A DNA stretch of 64,000 nt from CAUSKK01 sp963532425. Its GTDB lineage: Bacteria; Pseudomonadota; Gammaproteobacteria; Cardiobacteriales; Cardiobacteriaceae. Every line of letters starts with the position of its first letter. The first letter of the stretch is position 1. Shown here in pieces: positions 1-8,350 of this stretch. The notes under the pieces are model-generated. The model had not been told where the DNA came from. It searched no databases and worked only from the letters and a program-made list of their open reading frames with translations. Location of the stretch: assembly GCA_963532425.1 (NCBI GenBank), contig CAUSKK010000005.1, forward strand, positions 1-64,000, written 5' to 3'. The translations under genes and the position numbers were made by a program.

Positions 1-253
1 GGAGATTTCAGACTGAAGCGCTTTGCTCTGCCGACCTAGCTAATCGAAGCGCTTCGGTTGGCTAGCCCCGGCGGGCCATTTCTGACTTACCGGAACGAAG
101 CGCTCCCCTTTGCCGGGCCAGTGATGATTTGACCGCCAGAACGAAGCGCTTCGTTGAGATTAGCCTTCGAGGGGGAAGCGCTTCCGGCTGGCGATTCAGA
201 ACGAAGCGCTTCCTTCTCCGGGGGCCAAAACCGAAGCGCTTCCCTCCGGACGC

Positions 254-276
254 AAAAAAGCCGGGCCAAGCCCGGC
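254..276 (-). terminator. Rho-independent terminator, distal copy
   Basis: On the minus strand GCCGGGC, a short loop and GCCCGGC are followed by six T. It is a second copy of the terminator at 369-391, produced by the 115-bp tandem duplication, downstream of the Sel1 gene. Confidence 0.65.
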
Positions 277-368
277 GGGTGAAAGCGTCGGAACGCGGCC
301 ACCTCGGTTCGTTGGCCGAAGCGCTTCCTTCTCCGGGGGATAAAACCGAAGCGCTTCCCTCCGGACGT

Positions 369-391
369 AAAAAAGCCGGGCACGGGCCCGG
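369..391 (-). terminator. Rho-independent terminator of the Sel1-repeat gene
   Basis: On the minus strand GCCGGGCCCGTGCCCGGC folds into a GC stem followed by a run of T. It lies about 60 bp beyond the stop codon of the Sel1-repeat gene. Confidence 0.65.
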
Positions 392-452
392 CGGGTGAAA
401 GCGTTGGGGCGTGGCTACTTTGGTTCGCAGGCCGAAGCGCTTCGGACTGGGA

Positions 453-1133
453 CTAGCGGGAACAGACTCTTTCGGCCTCCTCCCGCCAGTCAGGGCCGGC
501 TTTCAGGTAATAGTAGCAGGCCAGTTCCAAATCCTGTTCCAGCCCCGGGCCGCCCTGCTCGTAGAGGGTGCCCATTAAGCCATAGCTATTGCTGTCGCCG
601 CCGGCCTTTTCATACCACTGCCGGGCGGTGGCATAGTTTCGTTCAATACCCGGGCCGCCTTCCCTATAGAGCTTGGCAATCCACAAATAGCCGTCGCCGT
701 TGCCGGCGGTGATGGCTTTTTCATACCACTGCTGGGCGGCGGCCCAATTCCTCTCCAGGCCCGGGCCGCCCTCCTCGTAGAGGTAGCCAATCACCCCATA
801 GCTGTCCCGGTCGCCGGCGGCCAGGGCCTTTTCATACCATTCTTTGGCCGTGGCGTAGTTCTGCGCCAACCCCGGCCCGCCTTTCTCATAGAGCCAGCCA
901 AGCGCTTTATAGCTGTCGCTGACGCCGGCGGCGGCCAGCCGTTGGTAGAGCGCCAGCGCCCGAACGTAATCCTCTTTCTCGGCGGCGGCCTCGGCCTCCT
1001 GTTTAATCTTCTTCCGCTCGGCCGCACCCAGGCGAGAAACGACGTCGCCGGCGACCGGCACCCCGGGCCGGGTTGGGTGTTCCTCGGCCCGGGCGGTGGT
1101 TATAAAAAGCAGCAGGAGCAGGATTTTTTTCAT
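453..1133 (-). CDS. Secreted Sel1-repeat (TPR-like) protein
   Basis: A 226-residue protein that begins with a clear Sec signal peptide (MKKILLLLLFITTARA, cleaved before EEHP), so it should be periplasmic. From about residue 50 it is made of repeated Sel1 modules with the pattern Y..A..WYEKA....GGPGL, four or five copies. Sel1 modules are alpha-helical solenoids used for protein-protein contacts; the partner is unknown. The start at 1133 is chosen because GGAG lies 5 bases upstream and the signal peptide begins there; the open frame extends upstream but only through a decayed gene. Two related Sel1 proteins lie at 21.4-22.7 kb. The repeats near 453-900 are very alike, suggesting recent internal duplication. 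Confidence 0.85.
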   Translation of the reverse strand: MKKILLLLLFITTARAEEHPTRPGVPVAGDVVSRLGAAERKKIKQEAEAAAEKEDYVRALALYQRLAAAGVSDSYKALGWLYEKGGPGLAQNYATAKEWYEKALAAGDRDSYGVIGYLYEEGGPGLERNWAAAQQWYEKAITAGNGDGYLWIAKLYREGGPGIERNYATARQWYEKAGGDSNSYGLMGTLYEQGGPGLEQDLELACYYYLKAGPDWREEAERVCSR

Positions 1134-1142
1134 AACTTCTCC

Positions 1143-1170
1143 AAAAAAAAACGCCGGCCGGTGCCGGCAT
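1143..1170 (-). terminator. Terminator of the decayed gene upstream of the Sel1 gene
   Basis: On the minus strand GCCGGCACCGGCCGGCG is followed by nine T. It sits directly before the ribosome binding site of the Sel1 gene, so that gene may depend on readthrough or on a promoter inside this stretch. Confidence 0.6.
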
Positions 1171-1289
1171 GCTCTGGGCCGGGTCGTCCTAGCTGCGGCC
1201 CTCGGTCCACTCCAGCTGGCGCCGGCACCAGTCCGGCAACAACGCCCGTTCCCGGGCTCGGCCGCAAAAACCATCAAATCATAGCTCAT
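1145..1289 (-). pseudogene. Decayed MSYDLMVF-family gene
   Basis: An intact ribosome binding site (GGAGGAG, 6 bases upstream) precedes ATG and the residues MSYDLMVFAAE, the hallmark start of a small proteobacterial family of unknown function. After a one-base shift the sequence continues A.RERALLPDWCRRQLEWTEGRS, then a TAG stop and DDPAQSMPAP. From memory of the family, members continue roughly PRDRAAFMAWY...TEWSEGHSYDDPA, so this reads as a family member with a frameshift, an in-frame stop and loss of the rest. The family assignment is recall, not a search. Confidence 0.6.
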
Positions 1290-1657
1290 GGCCATCTCCT
1301 CCTGGGGAAGCGCTTCGGTCTGACCGGCAGAAGGATTCCCCATGCGATTTATCCACCGTTGCCGAGCGAAGCGCTTCGGTTGCTGGCCCAATTCTGCGTT
1401 CACTCCATTTGCTCGGCCGGTGGCGGAAAGGGGGAATGCTTCGTGGTCGGGCCGCTTCCCGTCGGACATTTAGCTTGGCTAGCTTCCGGGTTTTCCCGAT
1501 TTAAAGCGATGAAGCGCTTCCCGCCGCCGGTTCAGATAAAAAACCACGAGGGGAAGCGCTTCCTCCGGCCGTAGCGCTTCGGTCTGACGCCCCGGCCCGG
1601 GTGGGTAATCAGATTCCCGGGGTAGCGCTTCGGTCCGGGGTTCGGGAGCGGCGCTGC
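1290..1657. repeat. Intergenic GAAGCGCTTC cluster
   Basis: About 370 bases between the fused ccmH/I gene and the decayed gene. It holds about eight copies of the palindrome or near copies and no supportable gene. Confidence 0.75.
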
Positions 1658-2950
1658 CTAAATCTCCAGCGTTGCCCGTTGGTTTTGCAGCGGGGCGCTG
1701 GTCCGTTTGACGGGGGGACTGTCGCCGTCGGTTTGCAGGCGCAGTTCGACGCTAAGCGCTTCGTCGGGGCCGGGCAGCGGCTCAAAATCGCCGGCCTCGA
1801 AAAGGGCCTCCTGCTCCGGCAGCAGCGGCAGCACCCGCCGGGCCAGGGTTTTGTCCCCCTGGCGCAGTTCCAGAAAGAGCAGCGCGTTGGCCGGCTGGCT
1901 CGCTAGGGTTTCCGGCTGGACGCTGATTTTCACCGTCTGGCGAAAGGCCGCCAGCCGCGCTTCCACCAGCCTTTTCATCTCACTGCCGGCGGGCAGACGC
2001 GGGGCCAGCCGCTGCCAGAGGGGAAGCGCTTCGGCACTGCGACCGGCCCGTTCGTAGGCGGCGGCCAGCAGCAGCCGGGCGGCGTCGGCCTCGGTCGGGT
2101 GTTCGGCGATGAGCTTTTGCAGGCGCGCCTCGCCGGCGGCGTCCAGGGGCTGTTGCTGGCCGAGCAAATCCAGCTGGGCCAGAGCAAGTTGGTGGGCGCC
2201 GCTGTCCGGTTCCAGCTGCACCAGCCGGGCGTAGACCGGCCGCGCCAGGGCCGGCAGGGCGCCGCGCTGGTAGCAGCGGCCGAGGGTGGCCAGTTCGGCC
2301 GGGTCCTGGCGATTCACCTGTTCCTGCAGGGCCACGCAGAAAACCAGCGGATTGGTATCGAGCCAGTCCGGCAACTCGCCCAGATAGCGGGCCCGGTTCA
2401 GGGGCTGGGCCAGCGGCGCGGTCAATTCCTGCCAGCGCTGGTAGTGGGCCCCGGACAGGGTCCACCAGCCGCCCAGGGCCAGGGCCAGCGCCAGCGCCAG
2501 CAGCGGTGCCCACAGCAGCGGCAACGGCGCCGCCCGGGCCTCGTCGCCACTGGCCGGCGGTGCGGGCTCGACCGCTGCTGTCGTCCCCGGCCCACTGCGC
2601 CGCCAGCGCCACCAGACCCCGGCCGCCACCGCCGCCATCAGGCCGAAGGGCCCGAGCCAGAGCAGCAGGGTGTGCCAGCCCAGCGGCGGCCGGTAGCTGA
2701 TGAAATCGCCGTAGCGGGCCTGGAGATGGGCGTTGATTTCGCCGTCGCTGCGGCCGGCCTGAATCTGCTCGGCCACCAGCTGGCGCAGCTGTTTGGCCAG
2801 GGGCGCCGTGCTCTCGGCGATGTTGCTGTTCTGGCAGGTGGGACAGCGGATGTCGCGAATCAGGGCCTGATAGCGCTGCTCCTCCACCGGATTGAGCTCG
2901 GCGGCGGCCAGGGGCAGACTCAGGGCCAGCAGCAGCAGGAAGCGCTTCAT
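1658..2950 (-). CDS. ccmH: Fused CcmH/CcmI cytochrome c maturation protein
   Basis: A 430-residue membrane protein joining the two last components of system I. Residues 1-18 are a signal peptide. Next comes the CcmH domain with the redox motif RCPTCQNSNIAES (about 36-48), which reduces apocytochrome c so that haem can be attached. A membrane helix follows near 105, a second near 150-165, then a TPR region and a C-terminal domain matching CcmI/CycH, which holds the apocytochrome tail. E. coli CcmH is a similar fusion. Its ATG overlaps the ccmG stop by four bases (ATGA), so the two are translationally coupled. The first codons (MKRF) contain the GAAGCGCTTC palindrome. Confidence 0.92.
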   Translation of the reverse strand: MKRFLLLLALSLPLAAAELNPVEEQRYQALIRDIRCPTCQNSNIAESTAPLAKQLRQLVAEQIQAGRSDGEINAHLQARYGDFISYRPPLGWHTLLLWLGPFGLMAAVAAGVWWRWRRSGPGTTAAVEPAPPASGDEARAAPLPLLWAPLLALALALALGGWWTLSGAHYQRWQELTAPLAQPLNRARYLGELPDWLDTNPLVFCVALQEQVNRQDPAELATLGRCYQRGALPALARPVYARLVQLEPDSGAHQLALAQLDLLGQQQPLDAAGEARLQKLIAEHPTEADAARLLLAAAYERAGRSAEALPLWQRLAPRLPAGSEMKRLVEARLAAFRQTVKISVQPETLASQPANALLFLELRQGDKTLARRVLPLLPEQEALFEAGDFEPLPGPDEALSVELRLQTDGDSPPVKRTSAPLQNQRATLEI

Positions 2951-3441
2951 GGCTGGTGCTCCAGCAGCGGCTGGAATTCCCGGGCCCAGACCTGGGCGTT
3001 CAGCGGCCCGGCGTAGCGCTTGAGAATGCGGCCCTCGGGGCTGACCAGAAAGGTTTCCGGCGCGCCGTAGACGCCCAAATCGACGATGAGGTCGTCGCGC
3101 TGCCAAATCACCGTCTGGTAGGGATTGCCCCGGCGGCGCAGGAATTCGGCGCCGTCGCGGGCCTCGCTGGCGTTGGCGGCGGCCCAGTTCAGGCCGATGA
3201 TGGGGATTCGGGCGGCCAGCTGGCCGAGGAATTCGTGTTCCTCATGGCACTGGGCGCACCAGGAGCCCCAGACATTGACCAGGAAGAAGCGCTTCGGCGT
3301 CGCCACGCCCAGGACCGGCAGCGGCTGGCCGGCCAGCGCCGAGGGCAGCTCCTGGGGATTCCGGCCGAGGCCGCCGATAAAAAAGCCGACGAGGCCGCCG
3401 AACACCAGCAGCACCGCCAGCCCGAAGGTTTTACGGTTCAT
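2947..3441 (-). CDS. ccmG: Thiol:disulfide interchange protein CcmG/DsbE
   Basis: A 164-residue protein with an N-terminal membrane anchor (about 7-25) and a periplasmic thioredoxin fold. It keeps CcmH or apocytochrome c cysteines reduced for haem ligation. The active site reads GSWCAQCHEEH (about 61-71); CcmG proteins usually have WCPTC or WCPSC, so the dipeptide between the cysteines is unusual but the motif is intact. The cis-proline region GAPETFLV is present. ATG at 3441 is preferred over an upstream TTG because AAGGA lies 7 bases before it. A palindrome copy encodes PKRFF just before the active-site strand. It is coupled to the downstream ccmH/I by ATGA. Confidence 0.92.
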   Translation of the reverse strand: MNRKTFGLAVLLVFGGLVGFFIGGLGRNPQELPSALAGQPLPVLGVATPKRFFLVNVWGSWCAQCHEEHEFLGQLAARIPIIGLNWAAANASEARDGAEFLRRRGNPYQTVIWQRDDLIVDLGVYGAPETFLVSPEGRILKRYAGPLNAQVWAREFQPLLEHQP

Positions 3442-3757
3442 CAAATTTTCCTTAGGGTTACAGGCCCGGCGGGGGGAAGCGCTTCGCCGGGGCCGGGGCT
3501 AATCCGGAGGAAGCGCTTCGTTGGGAGAGCTCCGACCGAAGCGCTTCGCCGGCCGGGTGCTGGGTTTCATGACTTTCTCCGCAGCGCTACCGCACTCAAT
3601 CCACCGCCCAGAGCCATCAGGAGAGCGCCGAGCCCAGCCAACGGCAGGCGAAGGCCGTCTATTCACGGCTTTCTCCGTAGCGCTACGGCACTCAGACCGC
3701 CTCCGAAGGCCATAGTTAAAGCGCCGAGCCCAGCCAACGGCAGGCGAGGCCCCGGGC
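3442..3757. repeat. Intergenic stretch with two extra copies of the ccmF 3-prime end
   Basis: About 315 bases between ccmF and ccmG. On the minus strand 3567-3655 and 3663-3750 each encode a diverged copy of the last ~26 codons of CcmF, reading LPLAGLGALLMALGGGLSA.ALRRKS stop and LPLAGLGALTMAFGGGLSA.ALRRKP stop, against the true end WLGALLMALGGGLSA.SIRRTS. Both keep the frame and the stop. Several GAAGCGCTTC copies fill the rest. ccmF and ccmG are therefore not tightly coupled. Confidence 0.8.
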
Positions 3758-5668
3758 TCAAGACGTTCTCCTGATGGAAACGGCGCTTAATCCACCGCCC
3801 AGAGCCATCAGAAGAGCGCCGAGCCAAATCCACACAATAAACGGCTTATATTGCAGCCGCACCGCCCAGACCGCCGGCCCGAGCGCTTCGCCCAGGGCCA
3901 GATATAAATCGTGGCTGGGCGTTACCAGCCGGGCGCTTTCGGTCAGGGGCATGGTGGCGGAAAAGTACTGGCGTTTGGACGGGCGCAGCAGGTGCAAGTC
4001 CTCGCCCCGGCGCACCAGGAATTTGCCCTCGGTGGCCACATAGTTGGGGCCCGGCACCGTCCGCAGTTCCAGCAGCTGAATGTCATAGCCACCCAGCGGC
4101 ACCGTCTGGCCGACGCGCAGGCTTAAATCGCGCTCCTGGGAATAGAGGCCGCTCAGGCTGATGGCCAGGGCCAGCACGATGTAGCCCAGATGGCTGAGCA
4201 GCATGCCGGCCAGGGGTAGCGGCGGCTTCAGGGCGCGCCAGCCCTGGAAATAGGCGCGGCTGCCGTAGTCCACCAGCAGGCTGGCCAGGGCGAGCAGGGC
4301 CACGGTCAGGGGCAGCAGCAGGCGACTATCCCAGACCGGCAGCAGCGTCAGACTCAGGGCCAGCAGCCCGGCGGTGAGCAGGCCTACCCCCAGCAGCAGC
4401 GGCCGCAGCCGGGCCCAGCGGTCCCGTTGCCAGCGCAGCAGCGGTGCCAGGGCCAGCAGCAACAGGGACAGCAGCGCCAGCGGCACGATGAGCCGGTTGA
4501 AATAGGGGGCGCCGACGGAAATCTTGCCGAGCTGGAGCAGGTCGGCGATGAGCGGATAGAGCGTACCGAGCAGCACCACCAGGCAGGCGCCGAGCAGCAG
4601 CCAGTTATTCAGCAGCAGGCCCATTTCCCGGGACAGCCAGCGGAAGCGGCCCGGCCGCAGCAGACGGGGGGCGCGGACGATGAGCAGCAGCAGCGCCGGC
4701 AGCGTAATCAGCACCAGCAGGGCGAGGATAAACAGGCCCCGGCTCGGGTCGCTGGCGAAGGCATGCACCGAGGTGAGAATGCCCGAACGCACCAGAAAGG
4801 TGCCCATCAGGCTGAGGGCGAAGGCGACGATGGCCAGCAGGGCCGTCCACAGCAGGAAGAGCTGGCGCTTCTCGCTGAGCAGCAGGGCATGCACCAGCGC
4901 CGCCCCCACCAGCCAGGGCATGAGCGAGGCGTTTTCCACCGGGTCCCAGAACCACCAGCCGCCCCAGCCCAGTTCGTAGTAGGCCCAGTAGGAGCCCAGG
5001 GCGATGCCCAGAGTCAGGGTCAGCCAGGCCCAGAGCGTCCAGGGGCGCAGCTGGCGCAGCCGGGCCGGGGGTAAATCGCCCTGCCAGAGGCTGGCCACCA
5101 CAAAGGCGAAGGCCAGGGCGAAGCCGACGTAGCCGGTGTAGAGCAGCGGCGGGTGGAAAATCAGGCCGATGTCCTGCAGCAGCGGATTGAGGTCGGCACC
5201 GTCGAAGGGCACCGGATAGGCGCGGCGGAAGGGATTGGAGGTCAGGGCGATGAAGGCGATGAAGCCGGCCTGAATGAAGGCCAGCACCGCCAGCACCTTG
5301 GCCTGGAGCAGCTGTTCCGTGTCGCTGGGGTAGCGCTGGCGGGCGACGACCAGCGTCCAGGCGCCGAGGATAAAAATCCACAGCAGCAGCGAACCCTCGT
5401 GGCCGCCCCAGACGGCGGATAGCCGGTAGTACCAGGGCAGCAGGCTATTGCTGTGGGCCGCCACATAGGCCAGGCTGAAATCGTTGCGGGCGAAGGCGGT
5501 GGCCAGGCTGAGCAGGGCGCCGAGCAGCAGCCAGAATTGGGCCGTGCTCAGGCGTAGGGCCAGGCGCTGGACGCTGAGCCGCTGGGGATAGGCCAGGACA
5601 AGAAGCGCTTCGGCCCCGGCCAGACTGCCGGCCAGCAGCAGGGCCAGATGGCCCAGTTCGGTCATCAT
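3758..5668 (-). CDS. ccmF: Haem lyase subunit CcmF
   Basis: A 636-residue integral membrane protein (family about 650) with some 15 membrane helices. With CcmH and CcmI it forms the lyase that receives haem from CcmE and ligates it to apocytochrome c in the periplasm. The family WWD motif is present as GGWWFWDPVENASLMPWL (about 233-250), and the conserved GSYWAYYELGWG precedes it. The start ATG overlaps the ccmE stop (CAATGATGA), showing coupling to ccmE. Two partial copies of its 3-prime end lie directly downstream. A palindrome copy encodes AEALLV in the first helix. Confidence 0.95.
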   Translation of the reverse strand: MMTELGHLALLLAGSLAGAEALLVLAYPQRLSVQRLALRLSTAQFWLLLGALLSLATAFARNDFSLAYVAAHSNSLLPWYYRLSAVWGGHEGSLLLWIFILGAWTLVVARQRYPSDTEQLLQAKVLAVLAFIQAGFIAFIALTSNPFRRAYPVPFDGADLNPLLQDIGLIFHPPLLYTGYVGFALAFAFVVASLWQGDLPPARLRQLRPWTLWAWLTLTLGIALGSYWAYYELGWGGWWFWDPVENASLMPWLVGAALVHALLLSEKRQLFLLWTALLAIVAFALSLMGTFLVRSGILTSVHAFASDPSRGLFILALLVLITLPALLLLIVRAPRLLRPGRFRWLSREMGLLLNNWLLLGACLVVLLGTLYPLIADLLQLGKISVGAPYFNRLIVPLALLSLLLLALAPLLRWQRDRWARLRPLLLGVGLLTAGLLALSLTLLPVWDSRLLLPLTVALLALASLLVDYGSRAYFQGWRALKPPLPLAGMLLSHLGYIVLALAISLSGLYSQERDLSLRVGQTVPLGGYDIQLLELRTVPGPNYVATEGKFLVRRGEDLHLLRPSKRQYFSATMPLTESARLVTPSHDLYLALGEALGPAVWAVRLQYKPFIVWIWLGALLMALGGGLSAVSIRRTS

Positions 5669-6120
5669 TGGAGGTGGTGCTCCAGGTCTTTTTTCAGCTC
5701 CGGCGGCATGTAGTTCTCGTCGTGTTTGGCGAGGATTTCCACCGCCCGGAAGCCGTCGGCGGTCAGGGTGCCCCGGGCGATGACGCCCTGGCCCTCGCGG
5801 AAGAGGTCGGGCAGGATGCCGCTATAGAAAACGCGCAGCGGCGGCGAACGGAAGTCGGTCAAATCGAACTGGACGTCGAGGCCGTCGCCCCGACGTTGCA
5901 GACTGCCCACGGCCACCATGCCGCCAACGCGGATGCCGGGCTGGTCGCGCGGCGCCTCGGCCCTGGCGACGCTCTCCAGGGAGTAGTAGTGGTTCAAATC
6001 CTGTTGCAGGGCCAGCAGCAGCAGGGCCACGGCCAGGGCAAAGCCGCCCAGGGTCAGGCCGATAATCAGGAAGCGCTTCCGCCGGGGATTGGCCCGGCGC
6101 CGGTTCGGTCTAGGATTCAT
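5665..6120 (-). CDS. ccmE: Cytochrome c-type biogenesis haem chaperone CcmE
   Basis: A 151-residue protein with a single N-terminal membrane anchor (about 17-41) after a strongly basic head, then a periplasmic beta-barrel. It binds haem covalently through a histidine in the conserved C-terminal motif, here AKHDENYMPPE (about 132-142), and passes it to CcmF. Its start overlaps the 3-prime end of ccmD by 11 bases and its stop overlaps the ccmF start. A palindrome copy encodes RKRFLI in the head. Confidence 0.95.
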   Translation of the reverse strand: MNPRPNRRRANPRRKRFLIIGLTLGGFALAVALLLLALQQDLNHYYSLESVARAEAPRDQPGIRVGGMVAVGSLQRRGDGLDVQFDLTDFRSPPLRVFYSGILPDLFREGQGVIARGTLTADGFRAVEILAKHDENYMPPELKKDLEHHLQ

Positions 6121-6280
6121 GCCGTTGCAGCTGGGCCCATTCCCGTTGGAGCCGCCGGTGGCGAAGGCGGGCGCCCCAGGCCATCGCCACCAGCGCCAGC
6201 AGGGTCAGGCCGTAGGCGCTCCAAACATAGGGGCCGTGCGTGCCCATGCGTAAAAATTCTTCGAGGGAGTGAAAAGCCAT
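6110..6280 (-). CDS. ccmD: Haem exporter accessory protein CcmD
   Basis: A 56-residue protein with one membrane helix (about 22-37) preceded by the family signature FLRMGTHGPYVWSAYG and followed by a basic tail. CcmD stabilises the CcmABC-CcmE complex and helps release haem-loaded CcmE. The start at 6280 shares one base with the ccmC stop (TAATG). The position between ccmC and ccmE is the canonical one. Confidence 0.9.
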   Translation of the reverse strand: MAFHSLEEFLRMGTHGPYVWSAYGLTLLALVAMAWGARLRHRRLQREWAQLQRHES

Positions 6281-7017
6281 TAGTCCTCCAGTAGGCGCGC
6301 AATGCGCCATTCCAACATGAGATTTTGCATCTGCCGCAGGGCATAGCAGCCGTAGAGCAGATAGAAGGCGAGCAGGCAGACCAGCAGCGGATAGAGCATC
6401 GCCGCCGCAATGCTGGGCAGGCCCATTTTGAACAGGGTCGCCCCCTGGTGGAGCGAGTTCCACCACTGCACCGAATAGTGAATGATGGGGATATTAATCA
6501 GGCCCACCACCGCCAGCAGCGAGGCGAGCCGGTCGGCCAGGGCGCGGTCGTCCAGGCTGTTCTGCAGCAGCAGATAGGCCAGATAGAGAAAGAACAGAAT
6601 CAGCTCCGAGGTCAGGCGCGCGTCCCAGGTCCAGTAGGTGCCCCAGGTGGGTTTGCCCCAGAGGGCGCCGGTAATAAGGGCCAGCAGCGTCATCAGGGCG
6701 CCGTAGCCGGCCGAGGCCCGGGCCAGCAGAATGGCCAGGGGCCAGCGCCAGACGAAATGGCAGAAGGAAGCCCCGGCCAGCAGACAGTAAATGGACAGGG
6801 ACAGCATGGCCGCCGGCACGTGGATATAGATGATGCGGAAGGCATTTTTCTGTTGATAGTCCATCGGTGCGAAGGCCAGGCCCCAGACGAGGCCGAGAAG
6901 GAGCAGGCCCCAGGCCAAGGGAGTGAGCCAGCGCAGCAGCGCTTCGGCCCCCTGCTCGAAATTTTGCGGGCGGGCGTATTTCTGCCCCCAGCGGTTAATG
7001 GTTTGCCACAGGCCCAT
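6280..7017 (-). CDS. ccmC: Haem exporter/attachment protein CcmC
   Basis: A 245-residue protein with six predicted membrane helices. It carries the haem-handling WWD motif as GKPTWGTYWTWDARLTSEL (about 122-140). CcmC attaches haem to CcmE. This is the first gene of the operon in the window; the usual partners ccmA and ccmB, which would lie upstream, are absent and an alcohol dehydrogenase gene lies divergently instead. No strong ribosome binding site is seen; GGGTATTAACT precedes ATG. Confidence 0.94.
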   Translation of the reverse strand: MGLWQTINRWGQKYARPQNFEQGAEALLRWLTPLAWGLLLLGLVWGLAFAPMDYQQKNAFRIIYIHVPAAMLSLSIYCLLAGASFCHFVWRWPLAILLARASAGYGALMTLLALITGALWGKPTWGTYWTWDARLTSELILFFLYLAYLLLQNSLDDRALADRLASLLAVVGLINIPIIHYSVQWWNSLHQGATLFKMGLPSIAAAMLYPLLVCLLAFYLLYGCYALRQMQNLMLEWRIARLLED

Positions 7018-7159
7018 AGTTAATACCCAGCAAAAATCCCCTATTTTAGGGGAAGCGCTTCGTCGCTTTGACAGAAAATTCCATTCCTGGCCATTCGTTG
7101 AGTTTTTTTAATTCCTTCCGCCGCCAATGTATAAAATTCTTATATTTCAAAAAGATAGC

Positions 7160-7189
7160 TTGACAGCCGCCCGGCGGCGGGGCTAGTCT
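7160..7189 (+). promoter_or_regulatory. Probable sigma-70 promoter of the alcohol dehydrogenase gene
   Basis: A perfect -35 TTGACA (7160-7165), an 18-base spacer and TAGTCT as -10 (7184-7189) lie about 60 bases before the start codon. An AT-rich stretch upstream (7120-7158) could act as an UP element and may also serve the divergent ccm operon. Confidence 0.5.
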
Positions 7190-7248
7190 GGACGGGCGGC
7201 CAAAAATGAGAAAACGGCCGTTTCTACCAACTTTACGAGGTAAGCAAT

Positions 7249-8295
7249 ATGAAAATTCAAGCGGTAGTGGTCAATCAGCAGGTGCCCGGCGATGTGGAAG
7301 TGGTCGAACGGGAATTGCGCCCCCTGGCCGCCGGCGAAGCGCTGGTGGAAGTGGAATTCTGCGGCGTCTGTCATACGGATTTGCACGTGGCCGCCGGCGA
7401 CTACGGCGAGAAGCCCGGCCGTATCCTCGGCCACGAGGGCATCGGCATCGTCAAGGCCATTGCTCCGGACGTGAAGAATCTTCAGCCCGGCGACCGGGTC
7501 AGCATTGCCTGGCTATTCCAGAGCTGTGGCGGCTGTGAATACTGCGACAGTGGCCGCGAAACCCTGTGCCGGAGCGTGCTCAACGCCGGCTACACCGCCG
7601 ATGGCGGCATGGCCACCCACTGCATCGTTAGCGCCAACTACGCCGTGAAAGTGCCGGCCGGCCTCGACCCGGCCCAGGCCAGCAGCATCACCTGCGCCGG
7701 CGTAACCACCTACAAGGCCACCAAGGTTTCCGGCGTGCGCCCGGGCCAGTGGCTGGCGGTCTATGGCGTCGGTGGCCTCGGCAATCTGGCCGTCCAGTAC
7801 GCCAAGAAGGTGTTCGGCGCCCACGTCATCGCCGTGGACGTCAACGAGGACAAGCTCGCCTTCGCCCGCGAATCCGGGGCCGATTTCACCGTCAATCCCA
7901 GTAAAGAGGACGCCGCCACGGTGATTCAGAGCAAGACCGGCGGCGCCCACGCGGCGATAGTTACGGCCGTGTCCAAGCTGGCCTTTAACTCGGCGGTGAA
8001 TGCCGTCCGGGCCGGCGGTCGGGTGGTGGCCGTGGGTCTGCCACCGGAATCAATGGACCTGTCCATTCCCCGGCTGGTGCTGGACGGCATCGAGGTGGTC
8101 GGCTCGCTGGTGGGCACGCGCCAGGATTTGGCCGAAGCCTTCCAGTTCGGCGCCGAGGGGCTGGTGGTGCCGAAGGTACAGACCCGCGCCCTGGACGAGG
8201 CCCCGGCCATCTTCCAGGAGATGCGCGACGGCAAAATCACCGGCCGCATGGTCATCGACATGAAAAAACCCTGCGGCTGTGGCCAGCGCCACTAG
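7249..8295 (+). CDS. adhP: Zinc-dependent alcohol dehydrogenase, AdhP type
   Basis: A 348-residue cytosolic medium-chain dehydrogenase that interconverts primary alcohols and aldehydes with NAD. Catalytic zinc ligands lie in FCGVCHTDLH (about 37-46) and GHEG (about 62-65). The structural zinc site is complete as CGGCEYCDSGRETLC (about 92-106). The Rossmann motif GVGGLGN lies near 173. A strong GAGG lies about 9 bases before ATG. The gene stands alone, with its own promoter and a strong terminator. AdhP is the best family match from the zinc motifs and length; the substrate is not shown by the sequence. Confidence 0.88.
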   Translation: MKIQAVVVNQQVPGDVEVVERELRPLAAGEALVEVEFCGVCHTDLHVAAGDYGEKPGRILGHEGIGIVKAIAPDVKNLQPGDRVSIAWLFQSCGGCEYCDSGRETLCRSVLNAGYTADGGMATHCIVSANYAVKVPAGLDPAQASSITCAGVTTYKATKVSGVRPGQWLAVYGVGGLGNLAVQYAKKVFGAHVIAVDVNEDKLAFARESGADFTVNPSKEDAATVIQSKTGGAHAAIVTAVSKLAFNSAVNAVRAGGRVVAVGLPPESMDLSIPRLVLDGIEVVGSLVGTRQDLAEAFQFGAEGLVVPKVQTRALDEAPAIFQEMRDGKITGRMVIDMKKPCGCGQRH

Positions 8296-8323
8296 GCCGT
8301 ATTCCTAAATCGTCATCGAGTGC

Positions 8324-8350
8324 AAAGGCCGTCCCTGGACGGCCTTTTTT
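8324..8350 (+). terminator. Rho-independent terminator of adhP
   Basis: AAAGGCCGTCC, a three-base loop region and GGACGGCCTTTTTT form a strong stem with a T tail about 30 bases after the stop. Confidence 0.9.

Larger units (their letters stand above)
1..452. repeat. Intergenic GAAGCGCTTC cluster with a 115-bp tandem duplication
   Basis: No gene is visible. The stretch holds about a dozen copies of the palindrome GAAGCGCTTC or close variants. Two copies of a unit about 115 bp long lie head to tail (about 206-320 and 321-436). Each carries two palindromes and one hairpin of the type AGCCGGGC...GCCCGGC that serves as a minus-strand terminator. Open frames here translate to strings of KRF, EAL and SAS, which only reflects the palindrome in three frames. 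Confidence 0.85.
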
